Source of the DNA: CAZSDP01 sp964605665
Lineage (GTDB): Bacteria > Planctomycetota > UBA8108 > UBA1146
NCBI GenBank assembly: GCA_964605665.1
Contig: CAZSDP010000048.1
Coordinates: 1-7,244 of the forward strand
DNA length: 7,244 nt
Reading direction: 5' to 3'
Both the position numbers and the translations under genes were made by a program. Positions 6,334-7,244 of the stretch are shown here, in pieces. The notes under the pieces are model-generated. The model saw nothing but the letters and a program-made list of their open reading frames with translations. It made no database searches and was not told the origin of the DNA. Each line of letters opens with the position of its first letter. Position 1 is the stretch's first letter.

Positions 6334-6515
6334 CGACGATCGCGAGCGAATCTTGCTTTGGCCACTGGTCGGGGTCGGTCAGAGGATGATATTCTCCTGC
6401 GATTCCCGGAAGTGCCAGCGGTGAGCGAGCGGGCCGAGCCGGGAGAACCAAGAGAACCAGCGTCGGCGAGCTCGAGGAGCCTCGGGAGGCCGGCTCGTGA
6501 AAAGGAGCGGACCCG
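6334..6515 (+). promoter_or_regulatory. efp leader region: possible extended -10 and long stem before the ribosome binding site
   Basis: TGATATTCT (6387-6395) fits an extended -10 (TGnTATnnT) without a good -35, so the promoter call is weak; it would give a leader of roughly 110 bases. CGAGCCGG (6435-6442) is perfectly complementary to CCGGCTCG (6490-6497), an 8-bp stem ending four bases before the AAAGGAG site (6501-6507). Smaller alternative stems lie between, for example GAGCC (6477-6481) with GGCTC (6492-6496). GAGAACCA occurs twice at 9-base spacing (6443-6450 and 6452-6459). No terminator for the transporter gene is evident, so read-through into efp is possible. Confidence 0.35.
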
Positions 6516-7082
6516 ATGGGGATCCCGGCAAGTCAGATCAAACGTGGAAATGTGATCGAATACGAGAACGATCTCTGGGTGGTGGTCGGCCTGACCCACG
6601 TCAAGCTCTCCAAGGGGGGCGGGGCGATGCAGGCGAAGCTCAAGAACCTCAAGCGTGGCGATCACATCGAGAATCGCTTCCGCTCCAGCGACAAGATCGA
6701 GATCGCGTTCCTCGACAAGAAGACCTGCGAGTACCTCTATCCCGAGGGCGAGATGTTCGTCTTCATGGATACCGATGATTACGAGCAGTTCCAGCTTCAC
6801 CGAGAATTCGTCGGAGACTCGATGCCTTACGTGAAGCACAACGAGCGGGTGATCGTCACCTTCTATGAAGGAAAGCCGATCGCGGTCGATCTGCCGCCGG
6901 CGGTGACGTTGCAGATCACCGAAACGGAGCCCGGATTCAAGGGCGATTCGGTTTCGAATGTCTTCAAACCGGCGACATTGGAAACCGGTCTGGAAGTCAA
7001 AGTACCGAACCATATCTCCGAAGGAGAGCTGGTGAAGATTTCGACCGAGACCGGCGATTTCATCGAACGGGTTTCGAGCTAG
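6516..7082 (+). CDS. efp: Translation elongation factor P (EF-P)
   Basis: EF-P binds between the ribosomal P and E sites and relieves stalling at consecutive prolines. The 188-residue length is typical. Domain I (about 1-65) carries the modification loop, domain II spans about 66-128, and domain III (about 129-188) contains the EF-P signature with KPATLETG (151-158), followed by a Val-Pro pair. In the loop, VKLSKGGGAMQAK aligns without gaps to VKPGKGQAFARVK of Escherichia coli, so the tip lysine (Lys34 there) is Lys33 here. The Pro-Gly preceding it is replaced by Leu-Ser. A lysine tip suits lysine-type modification (beta-lysyl or 5-aminopentanol) rather than arginine rhamnosylation. ATG 6516 has AAAGGAG (6501-6507) eight bases upstream. 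The gene is separated from the transporter by 182 bases and followed by a terminator, so it may be its own unit. The YfmF/YfmH genes two positions upstream belong to families linked to EF-P modification in Bacillus. Confidence 0.96.
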   Translation: MGIPASQIKRGNVIEYENDLWVVVGLTHVKLSKGGGAMQAKLKNLKRGDHIENRFRSSDKIEIAFLDKKTCEYLYPEGEMFVFMDTDDYEQFQLHREFVGDSMPYVKHNERVIVTFYEGKPIAVDLPPAVTLQITETEPGFKGDSVSNVFKPATLETGLEVKVPNHISEGELVKISTETGDFIERVSS

Positions 7083-7125
7083 CCTTCTTCCCTCCGGGTT
7101 GAAGCATATCGTCCTCGATCGACGT

Positions 7126-7175
7126 GGCGGGGGTGGGGGGGGGTCGCCCGCGCGGCCCGCCTTCCTTTGTTTTTG
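7126..7175 (+). terminator. Probable intrinsic terminator of efp
   Basis: GGCGGG (7126-7131) pairs with CCCGCC (7156-7161), with additional G/C pairing possible inside (for example GGG 7141-7143 with CCC 7147-7149). TTCCTTTGTTTTT follows directly. It lies 44 bases after the efp stop. The long, G-rich loop, including a run of nine G (7135-7143), is unusual. Confidence 0.6.
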
Positions 7176-7202
7176 CTCATTATCATTTCTTCTCCTTACT
7201 TC

Positions 7203-7230
7203 GCGTCGTGTGTCAGCGTGCACACGGCGC
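7203..7230. repeat. 10-bp inverted repeat at window end
   Basis: GCGTCGTGTG (7203-7212) pairs with CACACGGCGC (7221-7230) through nine Watson-Crick pairs and one G-T pair, around an 8-base loop. No T run follows within the window. It could be an operator, the start of a structured RNA, or part of the next gene's regulatory region. Confidence 0.5.
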
Positions 7231-7244
7231 CTCCGCGTCCGGAC

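Noticed and set aside
7079..7186. Minus-strand 35-codon frame (MIMSKNKGRR...) with AAGGAG five bases before its ATG
   Set aside because: The start signal is good, but the frame runs antisense through the efp terminator and into the efp stop, and its composition is Arg/Pro low-complexity. The match is probably chance in an AT-rich patch.
7175..7193. Fur-box-like sequence around TCATTATCATT
   Set aside because: Only about 13 of 19 positions fit the consensus, one half-site is missing, and it lies beyond a terminator with no visible target gene.
6294..7223. Open frame of 309 codons on the minus strand opposite efp
   Set aside because: It covers the entire efp gene and its terminator, and its protein is Arg/Pro-rich without recognisable domains.

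Overview
The window is GC-rich bacterial DNA read almost entirely from the + strand. It holds the tail of a WD40-repeat gene, a gene-poor stretch of about 0.7 kb, a tightly packed four-gene cluster, and the gene for translation elongation factor P (EF-P). The host cannot be named from sequence alone. The large, nearly identical WD40 repeats, the type I-beta DAHP synthase, the use of a TTG start and the animal-EAAT-like glutamate transporter would suit a large-genome Gram-negative such as a planctomycete or relative, but this is a weak inference.

Layout: (1) 1-193, the last one and a half blades of a WD40 beta-propeller protein whose repeats are identical at DNA level over 55 bases. (2) 194-936, no convincing gene. 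It contains a 15-bp tandem repeat (338-397) closed by an inverted copy that makes a strong hairpin (383-420), a weak terminator-like hairpin with a T run (582-606), and a G-quadruplex-type G-rich stretch (729-764). (3) 937-6333, DAHP synthase (aroF type), then a catalytically dead and a catalytically competent M16-family metalloprotease-like protein (YfmF/YfmH pair), then a sodium/acidic amino acid symporter. The junctions are a 2-base gap, a 1-base overlap and a 4-base overlap, so this is very probably one translationally coupled operon. (4) 6334-6515, a leader able to fold into a long stem just before a strong ribosome binding site. (5) 6516-7082, efp, followed by a probable intrinsic terminator and, at the window's end, another 10-bp hairpin.

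How the parts may fit: AroF commits carbon to aromatic amino acids and the symporter probably brings in glutamate or aspartate. The YfmF/YfmH pair belongs to the M16-like families whose Bacillus relatives (ymfF-ymfH, beside ymfI) are linked to 5-aminopentanol modification of EF-P. Finding this pair two genes upstream of efp is the most suggestive functional link here. The EF-P also has an unusual modification loop (Leu-Ser instead of Pro-Gly before the tip lysine). The most unusual single protein is the symporter, which carries an apparent PDZ-like domain of about 100 residues in its first extracytoplasmic loop.
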